DNA of 64,000 nt. It comes from Polytrichum commune. Its lineage: Eukaryota; Streptophyta; Polytrichopsida; Polytrichales; Polytrichaceae. Positions 11,627 to 22,861 of this stretch are shown in pieces. The stretch spans positions 3,660,001 through 3,724,000 of the forward strand of contig OX485809.1 in the NCBI GenBank assembly GCA_950295325.1, read 5' to 3'. The notes beneath the pieces are model-generated. The model saw only the letters and a program-made list of their open reading frames with translations, ran no database searches and was not told the DNA's origin. Numbering within the stretch: position 1 is the stretch's first letter; every line of letters starts with the position of its first letter. The position numbers were made by a program, and so were the translations under genes.

Positions 11627-12482
11627 CTTTGCAAAATTCCAAATGGTATGTAAGCACTAAGTAGATAATTTTGCATACGACATTCACAAATAGTGTATGT
11701 GATACAAACATTGTTTACGATGTAGCATACAAGAAGTTCAAAACACGCGTCATTGAAAGAATTGCAAAAAGTCCTCAAACAAAGTCCTCAAACAAAGTCC
11801 TAAGCTCAAGAGATCCGACTATCCAAACTTCACAACAAACTGATCCTGTAGTTTTACTTGAATGTAAGCTTTTGTGAGCATATATATGAATCCCTGCAAC
11901 TAAACTGTACGCAACTCTACCATAAATTCCAAATGCACAAAGGTATGCTCTAGGACTTGAATGTTGGTTGTGGGTTCGTCTTTAAAATCCATAACAAATG
12001 GAGATTTTCTTAAGATCTACTACCGAATGATATTTTCAATTGTGTCTTGTAGATCATCACAAAAGAGAAGTTTTGATGTACTATCATAGGATCACACTCA
12101 TGGAGTTAAGAAATAAAAATAAAAATAAAGGAACGGCAAGAAAATTTGTGCTCCCTCTCCCTAGAATGAACCCAATTTTTAGGGGTTTTTGAGCAAACGC
12201 AATTTTGATCGAACCTCAATTGTCTTTCCCAAAAAATGCAGCGAACAAGAACTTCCATACGAAACATTGGAGCAGTGAAGAAGCATAATTTGAACATGAA
12301 AATGTAATTGGTCTGAGATGACCCTAAATTAGTGGGTGATAATGGAAAGATACCCAAATCAAATGGAGTGGTTGGCAGTTCAATTTCCAGTCGTGGAATC
12401 GTTTCTCTACTTGACGAAAACTAGTAAGGTGGACAAGCACCTCGTGTGTTCCATGTATGTCCATAATGTAAAGGCACATGCA
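11627..12482. other. Intergenic, no gene recognised
   Basis: AT-rich sequence without recognisable protein similarity; short frames only. Confidence 0.35.
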
Positions 12483-12490
12483 TAATCAAC

Positions 12491-12778
12491 CTCGGGGGGT
12501 TCACTGGCGAAAATCGTAGAACAACGTGCGATAAAAAAAATAGGGTCCAATATATTCATTGTAGATAAATTTTATAAAAAATGTACATGTAAAATAGGGG
12601 ATTTTAAAATAATGAAACATGTTTACATGTAAAATACCATCACATATAATATTTTCAGGCTTTTTACATGTAAAATACCATCACCTTATAATCATTTCTG
12701 CAAGGCAAATAACCCCCCCAATAAATAGGTCCCGGACGCACGTGTATGCAAAATATAAGAGGGAGTGAACCCCCCGAG
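12491..12778 (+). mobile_element. hAT-like MITE (family F), 288 bp, with exact TIR and TSD
   Basis: The ends CTCGGGGGGTTCACT (12491-12505) and AGTGAACCCCCCGAG (12764-12778) are perfect 15-bp inverted repeats. They are flanked by the exact 8-bp direct repeat TAATCAAC (12483-12490 and 12779-12786). An 8-bp duplication is the hAT-superfamily hallmark. The interior has no open frame and contains three ACATGTAAAATA motifs. A longer relative lies at 17801-18753. Confidence 0.88.
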
Positions 12779-12786
12779 TAATCAAC

Positions 12787-13806
12787 ACTCAAATAATACA
12801 TGATTTGGGCGCATGGTGTGGTGGTCAAAACTACATACTAAGATATGTTGAAAGTTGAAGTTCTCTCTCAATCACCAATGAGACCCAAGGAAAATAAGGT
12901 GTTCCAATAATAATAATCATAATAATAATCATCTTGCTCACATGCTTAATAAAACGATGACCATAAATGAGTATGATTGATGTTGGTAAGATGTATAGCT
13001 CATATACCTATATGATTTGATTGAAGTCATCACTATGCCATGTATGGGTCACTTACTACTTGGAATTGCACAATGCTACAAATTCTTGCCAATTATTAGA
13101 TTTTACTTTCGACCATCAAAGATCATACATGTTGTTTGAATGGTATACCACATACACAACTTTACTTGGTGAGAACTTGCATTCAAAGTAACACGTGATA
13201 GCATGGCCTAACTCCAAATACTAAATGACACTAGCATACCATAAAACAATATAGCTTTGTGATGGTATCAAACCCGTAGGCTTGTGCACTCTTATGAGTT
13301 AACAGGAGCTTTCAAAAGGACAATTACTAGCTTGAAATGACCAACTATGGGATATGTCCTTGCTCCTTAAGAAGGTCAACACATTTGTGTATGGTTGCTT
13401 TCAATGAAGGTCGATAAAGAAGGGGTTATAAAACCCCCAAAGTCGTGTAAAGAAAGCATGGAAGACCCCCGGGTACATGTCTCGTTTGCATGACCCCCAC
13501 TAGGAACCCTTGGAGCCCCAAAAGCCACCACACTATTTAAAGGTAATAGCCATGATTGTTGAACATTCAAGTGGGACCCACAACTACTTATCCATGGTGG
13601 GCCATCCAAATCCCTTTTTCCCACCCAATGGCATGCCGGCAATGGACTTTGAACTCGTCACCCAACTTGGTTTATCTCCCTTACGGGATTTGGATAACGA
13701 TGGCAAATTAACTTTTTCGCCATCATTTGTAGATGGGATGCACAAAATAGTGTATCAAAAAATGAAACAAGTGGTTTTAAAGTCATCATATTGATTGAGA
13801 GCATAT
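12787..13806. other. Intergenic, no gene recognised
   Basis: Includes an (AAT)-rich stretch near 12908-12930. An open frame of 94 codons at 13510-13794 has no ATG-led plant-like context, splice signals or known motif, so I do not call it a gene. Confidence 0.35.
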
Positions 13807-14186
13807 AAGATAGATGGGTTTGTAAGTGGCTTGTTTTCTTAATCGGACCCCTAGATTTCATGGGTATGGTGTTCGGTGAGGACCAAATAGTAAACATCAT
13901 GAAGACACATGTGTTAACAAAGATTGGACTACGTCTTCAAATGTTATCAACTACTCTACACTCAATAGTGAACATAATTGGGAGGTTTTATGTATCCAGT
14001 TAAGAAATCAACAACACGTGCATTTTCAATGACCATATTGAATGAGTGGAGGTCTGATTTTCAATCTGGTTTTTTGCAAATGTTTCATTGTAGATTTGCT
14101 ATTGCAACTCAAGTTTTGTTGTGTGAATCTAATCACTAGGAGTCAAAGAATATGAAAAATTGAACCAAATAACACCCACATACTTT
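13807..14186 (+). mobile_element. MITE family A, copy 4
   Basis: Degenerate left end; interior GGTGTTCGGTGAGGACCAAA and ACATCATGAAGACACATGTG; right end AACACCCACATACTTTA. Orientation as copy 2. Confidence 0.6.
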
Positions 14187-14277
14187 AGGATCATCTTTAA
14201 ACTATTAGGAGTTTCAAGCCACAGTCGCATAGTCCACATGCCAATTTGTATAGCCCCTTGGAACATGTATTGAAGTT

Positions 14278-14600
14278 AGTTGCCAACAGTTCTAACTCGG
14301 TCTATGAGAACAGTAGAATTATATGCACTCATGATCGCCGCAAAACACATTAAAATGCTCACAACAGATACATCCATATTCACAGATAGTCTCAACAACA
14401 TATATCTTCTCCTCAACCACATAAGAAACCTCCCATCCTCCCAATATGACCACCCATATAAGCTCTTCATAACCCAATGACAACTATGCTAAAAAAAACT
14501 CCTACCACAACCTCACCATCTGCAAAGTCAAAGCCCACACAAACATCATTGGAAATGACAAGGCTGATAAATTGGCCAAATTTCTAATTGATCCATTTTA
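14278..14600 (+). mobile_element. LINE relic: RNase H domain fragment
   Basis: The frame at 14280-14480 reads ELYALMIAAKHIKM and then IFTDSLNNIYLL, matching the TDS motif of retroelement RNase H. After a frame break, about 14520-14585 reads AHTNIIGNDKADKLAK, the C-terminal motif of the same domain. Frame disruption shows that this is a dead non-LTR retrotransposon fragment. Confidence 0.7.
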
Positions 14601-15925
14601 AGGTAGGTTCAACGTTAATTATCTCTTAATCCTAAATCTAGCTTTATATGCACGCAATCTCAAATCTTTCTTCCAATCAGATTACCAAGTTTATATTAGC
14701 CTCTATCACACAAATGCCATTGGAAACTTTGGTACTCTAGAAAGTCAACCTCTTTATTACCAACTTGATGTACTTCTAGTCCTATAAACCTTTTGGCATC
14801 CCGGACTTTAAAAGCAATTTATTTCATATTGGGCACTCCCAACTCCACACACATCTTTGAATGTTGGATGGGCTTAGGAATTGCCTTTTACTAAAAGCAC
14901 TTGCAATTCATCACAAAAGTCTAATTTTTGAAGTTCTAAAATGTAGCTGAAAAGATGCAAAAACCATAAAACTTTGAAAGTGAAAAACAACGATCATCAT
15001 ATAGACCCTCCCAAGTGTAAGCATTGTTAAACCCATAATGTTGTAAATGCACATAATCCAATCTCATCGCAACATGTGTGTGTTGTTGAGCATTTATTCC
15101 TAACTCCGACGCATGCCATATTATACCACTCTATATTGATACGTGTCCAATGAGGAAGAGCGACCACATGATAAGGCCCACATCGTACCTTGGTAGACCA
15201 TGTCTTGGTCTTGTCATGAAAAAACCACGAGCCTCTAAGTTAACACACACAAAGTTGGGATTATATCACAAACCGCATTGGCCTTCCAAAGGTTGAAGAC
15301 TTGCATTGAGGAGCGAGTGGAGTAGGCTAACAAGTTAGGGTTTCCGCAAGAAGATTTTTAAAATACTTTTATTACAAATGTAAAGGAGATCATCAACGCA
15401 TGACCATTCACATCCAAAGCACTACACTAAATACGATATCTAGTGTCACTTTCTATTTGGACTTACCAAAGGTCGGATTGGTTGTTTGGACATTATAGAA
15501 CATTAACGTCATCTTTACTTGGTGTAAAAATTACGTTAGTAGTAGAATGATATAGGAATGTGAAACTCCGAATAGTAAGTGACGCTATATATATGTGTAT
15601 ATATATAATATTTAGTGTACCTACTATGTGGTACTCTTGGTTTGTGGGGAACCCAATTTCCCACGTGTGCTACTTAGAAAAGTCTTTGACGTTTCTCTAC
15701 CACCTTGGTTCGATTGAGGGAGGGCTCCACCATTGCCCAAACTTCTACGCATGACAAAAGTGCACAATAGGAAGAAATGTTAAGCTTCATGAGTTCAATG
15801 CCCGTTCTTTTTGACCCATTTAAATGGTCTTTGTTTCCGGAAGTTCCTAGTTATTCCTTTGAGGGTCATAACATCACGAAGCAACTATATGATAGTCTCT
15901 TCCCAAAGAAAGACATCTTGATTGG

Positions 15926-15955
<30 letters not shown>
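15926..15955 (+). repeat. Poly(A) tract of 30 A
   Basis: Uninterrupted 30-A run. It could be the tail of a retroposed sequence, but nothing recognisable lies immediately 5' and no flanking duplication was found. Confidence 0.8.
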
Positions 15956-15957
<2 letters not shown>

Positions 15958-16269
15958 TTGATAGTTTATAGTTGATTGTCAAAAAGTCCACAATACACAA
16001 CACGAGCACTCCCTATAGGCAAGGGATGACAAATTTAAAGGGTAAATTGTCCTCATATAATACACCGTCCTACGGAACGTAATCAAGGAGTTGTGTAATG
16101 CTATAAACTAGGATTTATGAATATTTGAATTTATGCATAGATTTTGGGCAATTCTACCGCCAATATGACGTATACTAGATTGCAAAACTACACAAATATG
16201 ATGATAGGAGAGCATATAATACAAATATTTGAAGTTGCAGTTGTCGTGCTCTTGCTTATGTTGTTGTTG

Positions 16270-16562
16270 TTTGATACTTTCGTCCCCACAGATGCACACC
16301 CCTGTATATCTATAATGAGGTTTACACTTCTTTTTTGGGTACCAACTGGGTATAGATGATCGACCATATCTTTTTTTTAGAATGATAATGACCAAATTAA
16401 TAACTTGGGTGCACGATGATTCTCTCATCTTGAGATACCCACCAATTATCATATATTGGATCGGTATTACAAATTAGAATCCCATAAGTGCGTTCTTTGA
16501 TACCATTGTTGATGTTCGTTATTGGTACTATGCATTCACCTATATACTAGTCCAACACATGT
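16270..16562 (+). mobile_element. MITE family D, copy 2
   Basis: Contains CTATAATGAGGTTTACACTT, GATTCTCTCATCTTGAGATA and ATTCACCTATATACTAGTCC, collinear with the D copy inside CTU2 at 48 kb. Confidence 0.6.
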
Positions 16563-17800
16563 CTCTACCATGGGGTTTTTGGATGAACAATGTAGGTCTT
16601 TTCCCATTTTGGGACTTGTCATTAACATCTTCCTCTAATTAGTCAAGGTTTGAAAGATTGGTTTCTGAAACTAGTAGGAGTATTTTCTTGACTTGAGAAT
16701 GCAAAAATTTAACAGAAAATTGATGTCACGTTAGTGCCTCTTCAAATTTTCATACCGTGACCAAGACCCTAGTGTCAACTCCTTCCAACTTTTTGCTCTA
16801 GACCAATAAGATTGCTTAGTTTTGGAGTTTCTTTGATCTTGGGCCTTGGTCAAATCCACTCTCAAGGTCAGTTTACACTACACTAAATATGATACTTAGT
16901 GTTTGATTATATAAGTTGTTGTTACCACCCTACCTTGCTCAACATTATTTCTCAATTACTTGATAATTAGCGTTAGACATAAATGTGTCACTACCTTCCC
17001 TACTACCACCTCCCTTCATGTGAAGCATGGATTTCACTGGACTTGTGATTTTTTCATATCCTTACTAACACTAAATTCAACACATGTAACTTCCACATAT
17101 TACCATAGTTGAGATTTAGTGTTTGAATTTACATTAAATGTTACTTACTTTCATAGGTTATTAACTCTTAGTGTATGCGTTCATATTTAGTGTGTCAAAT
17201 ACTAATCATCCTTTTGAGCATAGTGACTAGTGACTACCACAACCACTGCTTTCTACATACTCTCATTGGATGAGATGAAAAGAATGGTGTTCCCACTTCA
17301 TATTACACTTGGTCATTTAAAAATAGAAGCAACCATGGATGAGCATGTCAAAAGAATGAATGAGAATGTGACATGAAGGTGACATGAAATTCTACATGTG
17401 CATAGTTGGATAATATTTGGTGGTCACCCGAATTTTACGGTGAGAGAACCCAAATAAATTGTCCCAATAGAAAATAAGTCCTAATTGTTCTATGACAAGT
17501 ATATTATAAAATATAAAATATGTTAAACTTATTTAAATCATATTTTTAGTCAAAATTTTGATTTTGAAAGTTTTCATTAAAACACTTCGTCCCGGTCTAT
17601 GTCCATTTTACACTATCAAATGATAACATATGTAAATTGGCTCTTAGTGTTTAGCTTGCATGAAAAAATTACAACAAATGATAAAATTCAATGAGCTAAC
17701 CTACATGGCGTTTCTCATGAATCCTTGGCCAAACCCACATGGCCAGAGCATCATGTTGTTTATATGTTAGCTCACTTGCCATGGATGAAAGGCCTTTGAT

Positions 17801-18753
17801 CTCGGGGAGTTCACTAGACATGTATATATGTATACATGTGCGTGACAAGGGTATTTATTCAAGGGGTATTTAATTATCCATCCTTAATTTTTTGTACCGT
17901 ATTATTATATAATTTCTAATTTATTGTTTTTAAAATGACCCTATAATTACTTTTAAATTTGATGAAGCTCTAATTTTAAGCTAGGTATGTTCATTATAAT
18001 TATTTGATTTTGCTCCAAAGGGTTTAAGAGCATTCAAAGTACTAAGTCACCAAAATCCAAGGCACAACAAGGTTTTACATTAAGAGTGTTCATAAACAGT
18101 TTCAAACAACAAAATCAGCCCATGTTCCTCAATCAAGTTACACGCACAATCAAACACAACAGTACTGAGTGTCAAAAAAAACAATTAAAACACCAACAAC
18201 AAAGCAAGCAAAAATAAGGTCCATGCAATAATGTAGAAGGGTATAGAGTTAATACTACAACATCCTGCTTGAAGCAGACATACACAATACCAACCAAAAC
18301 TCCTCTTATTTATCTTGAGAAATTGTTTCTAGCATTTAAAAACACTAGCAAAATTGTTCATAGCAAATGAAAGGTGTCATGTTCATATTGCAAAACAAAT
18401 ACTAGCTTTTAAGAACACTAGTATATAATCAACAAATAATGCATGCCTTTAATATCTGTAATTTGTTATGTCCCAACGCCCCAACTTCATCGCCATAGCC
18501 TTCAACGAGTTGTCCACAAATGTTCTCCAAGACTTGCACTCCATCTTCTTAAATCCTACGGTATATTTTTACAAATATTTTAAAAATATGCCTTATTTGT
18601 ATCAAGCCTATATTATTTATAATACAAATTTTATCATACATACTCACCTATATTACTTCTAAGAAAATTCTAAGTTTTTCCTTTTGTGAATATAAATTAC
18701 CCTATATTTTCCCGCACGTTGTTTTCTAATATTATCGCAGTGAACTCCCGGAG
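17801..18753 (-). mobile_element. hAT-like element (family F), 953 bp, with 8-bp TSD
   Basis: Ends CTCGGGGAGTTCACT (17801-17815) and AGTGAACTCCCGGAG (18739-18753) match the TIR of the 288-bp element at 12.5 kb with one or two changes. The flanks carry the exact 8-bp direct repeat CCTTTGAT (17793-17800 and 18754-18761). The left subterminal region (ACATGTGCGTGACAAGGGTA) matches the inverted right subterminal region of the 12.5-kb copy, which confirms one family in opposite orientation. The interior has a short frame (18468-18662) but no recognisable transposase. Confidence 0.88.
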
Positions 18754-18761
18754 CCTTTGAT

Positions 18762-19439
18762 AAAAACAAACATATTATAGGGTTGAGGGCCAACTCATTC
18801 CAGTTGGACTTCACACGAACTAATTTGGAATCCTTTGAAATCATGTATGGAGTCAAATCCTCAAAAACTGAGAACATTGTAGACTACACAAGTGATCAGT
18901 ACGTTTTCACCTTTCCCAATAGACGAGTTTACGTAGGCACCATGAAATTTGCCAAGAAGGAGACGCAGTCGCATACGAGCGTACCTCTCATCCATCCAAC
19001 ATGTAAAATCTGATAGCCTGAAGGTTTGTGGCTTACTCATCTCAAATGGGCTTTGACTAGACTAATTTGGGATGTTTGAAGCTAATTCTGATGTCGAATC
19101 ATCTAAGAAAAATAACACCCATACTACATACTGTTTTAAGGGTGGTGTGTCGGGGGATGAGAGGCATGTTCATATGCAATAATTCCCTCTCACCATGAAA
19201 CTGTAGCCATACTCTGACCTTCTGATACTCACCATGTTGTATATCAATATGGGTTTGGTATAACGAATTTGATACCAACTTATCGACTAGGTGCATTGAT
19301 ACCACTATTAATAATTGTATACCTATTGACACCATGCATTCACCTATCATATACCGGCTCACACATTGGTTAAGTACCTAATACGGGTTGTGGGCCATCC
19401 ACCCACTTACCCACCCATGTACCTTATTGTTACAAAAAT
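18762..19439. other. Intergenic; family D partial and an unassigned open frame
   Basis: 18774-19013 is open on the plus strand (contains SFQLDFTRTNLESFEIMYG and FTFPNRRVYVGTMKF) and has an amino-acid-like texture, but no family was recognised and no splice partners were found. 19170-19366 resembles a partial family D copy. Confidence 0.35.
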
Positions 19440-19545
19440 ATTAAATAAAAAGAAAAAGAAAAAAAGAAAGGAATATAAAGAAAAGAAAAGTAAAGTAAAG
19501 AAAAGTAAAGAAAAGCCAAGTAGAGAAAAGGAAAAGAAAAGGAGG
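19440..19545 (+). repeat. Purine-rich (AAAG/AAAAG)n tract
   Basis: About 100 bases almost entirely A and G. It sits just upstream of a CT-rich, AAACCCTA-containing stretch that looks like a plant promoter/leader. Confidence 0.8.
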
Positions 19546-19559
19546 CTTCCAAGTCTCGT

Positions 19560-20125
19560 GAGCGATCTACTCTCTACCTGAAACTCCATGGGGAGCCTCA
19601 CTCTCTCTCTATCTCCCTCCCTCTCTCCACAGTCCCCCGAAACCCTAGCCATCTTTCCCGACGTGTGCGCCATCGCCATTCCAATGTCCAGATGTCACCA
19701 CACATCCCACCGTCTACCGGCTCTCCTTAGCTTCCTACCCAAACAAAACTCTCAAAAAATGGCTTAGAAATGAGCTCAAATGGGTCACAATTGCCGCTAA
19801 CTCTCTGTTTTGCACGAGTTCACCGTTTAAACTGGGATAGTAGCCCTTGAGCTCTGGGAGGCCGCATTGTGAAGGACGAGGATCGTTCGAGGCTTTTATT
19901 GCGATAATTAATTGGTGAAGGCAGAGGAGGAGGGAGGGAGGTTCGAAGGTTTATGACGAGTTGCTGCAGTTTTGATGTTGTTGTACGACGATGGACTACG
20001 GCAGCAATGCGACGATGCAGTTGTTGACGATGAGGTTCTTGCCAATACGCTCTTTCTCTACTTTTCTCTCTGTTGATGCCAATGCTGATAATTTTTCGGC
20101 CTGCCATTGTGTGTATCTCAGGTAC
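19560..20125 (+). promoter_or_regulatory. Putative promoter and 5' leader exon
   Basis: CT-rich stretch (CTCTCTCTCTATCTCCCTCC near 19600) followed by a telo-box-like GAAACCCTAGCC at 19639-19650, a common composition of plant core promoters and 5' leaders. A donor-like TCTCAG/GTACGG lies at about 20120. It could serve the gene whose first coding exon begins at 22862, or a separate transcript ending near 21.8 kb. No transcript evidence is available. Confidence 0.4.
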
Positions 20126-20380
20126 GGTAATTGTGTGCTGCGGTGCGGTGTTTTGTTTCGTTCTGTTTTTGGTTTCGTGCGTTATGGATTATGGACCAGG
20201 TTTGTTGTCAACCACCTGGTACATGCAAATCATGGAGGTGGACGATAGTAGACGGTTCTTCGTTTAGAGGTATAGATAACCATGGTTTGTACGTCGGAGG
20301 TGGATCTTGTGCTATCGATTACGGCCGTACTTGGCAACGATGCCCACTTCCAAATGCGCAATGCGGTAGTGCGGTCATCG

Positions 20381-21355
20381 AACATAGCGTAATCAGGAAG
20401 TGAGGAACGGAGGAACTGTATCTTCCATACTCTGTCCTTGACTCAAAGAAACTTTGTAGTGAAGTGTGTAGCTCAGTATGAAGGTCGTATTTAGTATAAG
20501 AGCAATGCACGTCGATCCTTGAAGTTGATAAAAAGTGTTGTTTATCCTTTCTTTTGGAAGACGTTCTGCTTTTCTGGAAGCTTTGAAAGCAAGGACCAGA
20601 ATAATTCGACGTTTATAACTTAGATCAAACATTGCGTAAACTTCGAGGCCAGCTTCCTCAATATTAAAGTAGATCCACTTCCTTAGATACTTCTGCTTGC
20701 GCAACATAGCGTAATCAGGAACTGAGGAGGAACTGTGTCTTCCATACTGTTGTCCTTCGCTTAAAGAATCTTTGTATGTATTGTGGAGCTCAGTACTGAG
20801 GTTGTAAGTATTCAGTTCAAGAGCAATGCAGGGGCTTTCTCCATCGATCTTTGTAGTTGATAAAAGTGTTATTTATCTATCCTTTCTTTCCTTAAGGACT
20901 TTCGGCTTTTCTGAACTCTTGGAGCAAGGGCCAGAATAGTTAGACGTTTTTAGACTGAATGATGCGTAAATTTTAAGGCCAGGTTCTTTGGATTCCAAAG
21001 TAGCATCCCCTTGCTTGTGCAACGTAGCGTAATGTATCGAACATAGCGTAATTAGGAACTGAGGAATGGAGGAACTAACTGTGTCTTCGACACTGTATGT
21101 TTCGCTCAAAGAAACTTTGTAGTGTAGTGTGGAGCTCAGTATTAAGGTTGTACTCAGGTTAAGAGCAATCCAGGAGCTTCTCTGTCGATCCTTGCAGTTG
21201 ATGAAAGTGTTGTTTATCTATCCTTGCTTTAAGGACGTTGTACTTTTTCTGAAACCCTGGAGGAAGGGCCATAAATGGATGTTTGTGGAGTGAATTATGT
21301 GTAATTCGTTAAGGTCGGGTTCTTTCAATACCCAAGTGGATCCACTTGCTAAGAT
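20381..21355 (+). repeat. Threefold tandem repeat, ~325-bp unit
   Basis: Three diverged direct units begin at the motif AACATAGCGTAAT (20381, 20703, 21040), spaced 322 and 337 bp. Each runs through CTCAGTA, AAGAGCAAT, GTTGATAAA, TGTTGTTTATC (variants) and CAAGG.CCAGAAT-like blocks to a segment near AAGTGGATCCACTTGCTAAGA. The array lies between the putative leader and the first coding exon of the 22.9-25.8 kb gene. No consistent open frame is shared by the units, which argues for non-coding duplication. Confidence 0.8.
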
Positions 21356-22861
21356 GTCTGAGGACTACTCTCTCGCAAAAGCATTAGTTGGAGATTGATG
21401 TGCTTTAAAGTACACGCTGATGGTGGCAACGTAGTACAAGTTGTGCCATTGAGCTCTTCTTTAGCTCACTCTCTGTAGTTCCCAATCTCTAACATCTGTC
21501 TCAGATTTGTGTGTTCTCATAACTGGTAGAAAATTTTCTGATGATAAGTCTAGGAGGTATAGTACTTCTTAAGAGCAATTTTTACATTCTCAAGTCAATC
21601 ATGCATCTTTCCCGCAACCTTCTCTTACATCCTTCCTGTCTCAAGAGTTCCTTGTTGTAATTGTGCAGATTGCTGCTGCTTTTAGAAAGGCACTAGATGA
21701 TTCAGATACTTATTTTATTGGGGGCAGATCAGCAGATAGTGCAGGCCGTTCTCATTCTATGAGATAATCGCAAGCTCTTCAGAGATACCTTTACCAATCA
21801 TTAGTGTATTGATAGTGCACTGAAATATGTTATTGTACAAGTTGAGAGACTATGGGAGTAGGAGCATTCTTTTTTTCTATCCTGTAACTAACATGTGAAT
21901 GCTCAATTCAATCAACTGGAATTATCATTTGTATCTTCACCCCTTGATTACGAGGAAATTTTCTCTCTTCAAGCACATTTTTTTGGTCAAGCTCACATCT
22001 CAAAGTATAGTGCGAGCTATTTTTTCCATGAGATGAAAGTAGGCATGTGACTTTTCATCTGATATTAGTATAAGGGGTTTGGAGGGTGAAAGTCTTGAAG
22101 GGCCAACCAGCTTCAACCGATGCTAGAGGTTATGTCATATATTCTTTACCTTTTAATCTGCCACCTCTGTGCCTTCTCTATGTGAAATGTCAACTGTGAC
22201 TGCAGGACAGTGGAAGATAAAGTCATTATACTGTTATTAATTCAGGGCTTAGTTCCTGTCCATAATAAGTCAGGCTTACCATTGTATTCTTGGATCTTTA
22301 GGGAAGATAATGTGGTAGACAATTGCCTACATCTCCTTGTAGAGAAATGGTAGTCTTGGATAATTGATATGAATCCTCTGGCTTTCTCTTGTTGGCAAAG
22401 ATTACCTGTTTATTGGACATATTGTGTATGGGCTGTCCAGGTACATCACCAGTACTGCAGAACTTGGCATTCCATGATTTCTTCCATACTGGCATGTGTT
22501 TTTGATTTGTACTGAAGGTCAGCCTGGGTTTACACCTGTGGTAGCGTACAAGTGATGGGGAGCACCGCAGAGTGTGGTTGAAGGACGTGTTGGAAGGAGT
22601 ATTTTGTGCTGTTCAAATAATGCTGTGACCTCAATACAGTGGACGGCAGTCTAAACAACAACAATATTTGGGATGGTTATTTCATGGTCATATTCGAGCC
22701 TGTGTGAAGAGGGAGTCTTTCCAAGCTCTTCGATTGGAAGTTGGTTGTGTTTGGAGACCTGTAACTATGTTAAGATACCTTTTTGAGTAGACTTACTCAG
22801 CAAAGTGTGGATTTGTGTGGCCCTTAAGCTGGAGGCAGAATAGAAATTTAACAACACAGAA

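Larger units (their letters stand above)
14601..17792. other. Intergenic, AT-rich, with small repeats
   Basis: No gene recognised. Contains a 30-base poly(A) run at 15926-15955, family D material at 16.3-16.56 kb, and a stretch at 16.87-17.2 kb with repeated TTAGTGT / ACACTAAAT motifs. The first few hundred bases may be further decayed LINE sequence. Confidence 0.35.

Noticed and set aside
13510-13794. 94-codon plus-strand open frame
   Set aside because: No ATG at the frame start, no splice partners, no motif, and a competing minus-strand frame over the same bases.
15926-15955. Retroposed gene ending at the poly(A) run
   Set aside because: No recognisable coding sequence, LINE/SINE body or target duplication found on the 5' side.
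20381-21355. CRISPR-like array
   Set aside because: Only three long, diverged tandem units with no short repeat/spacer pattern, in a spliced-gene plant context.
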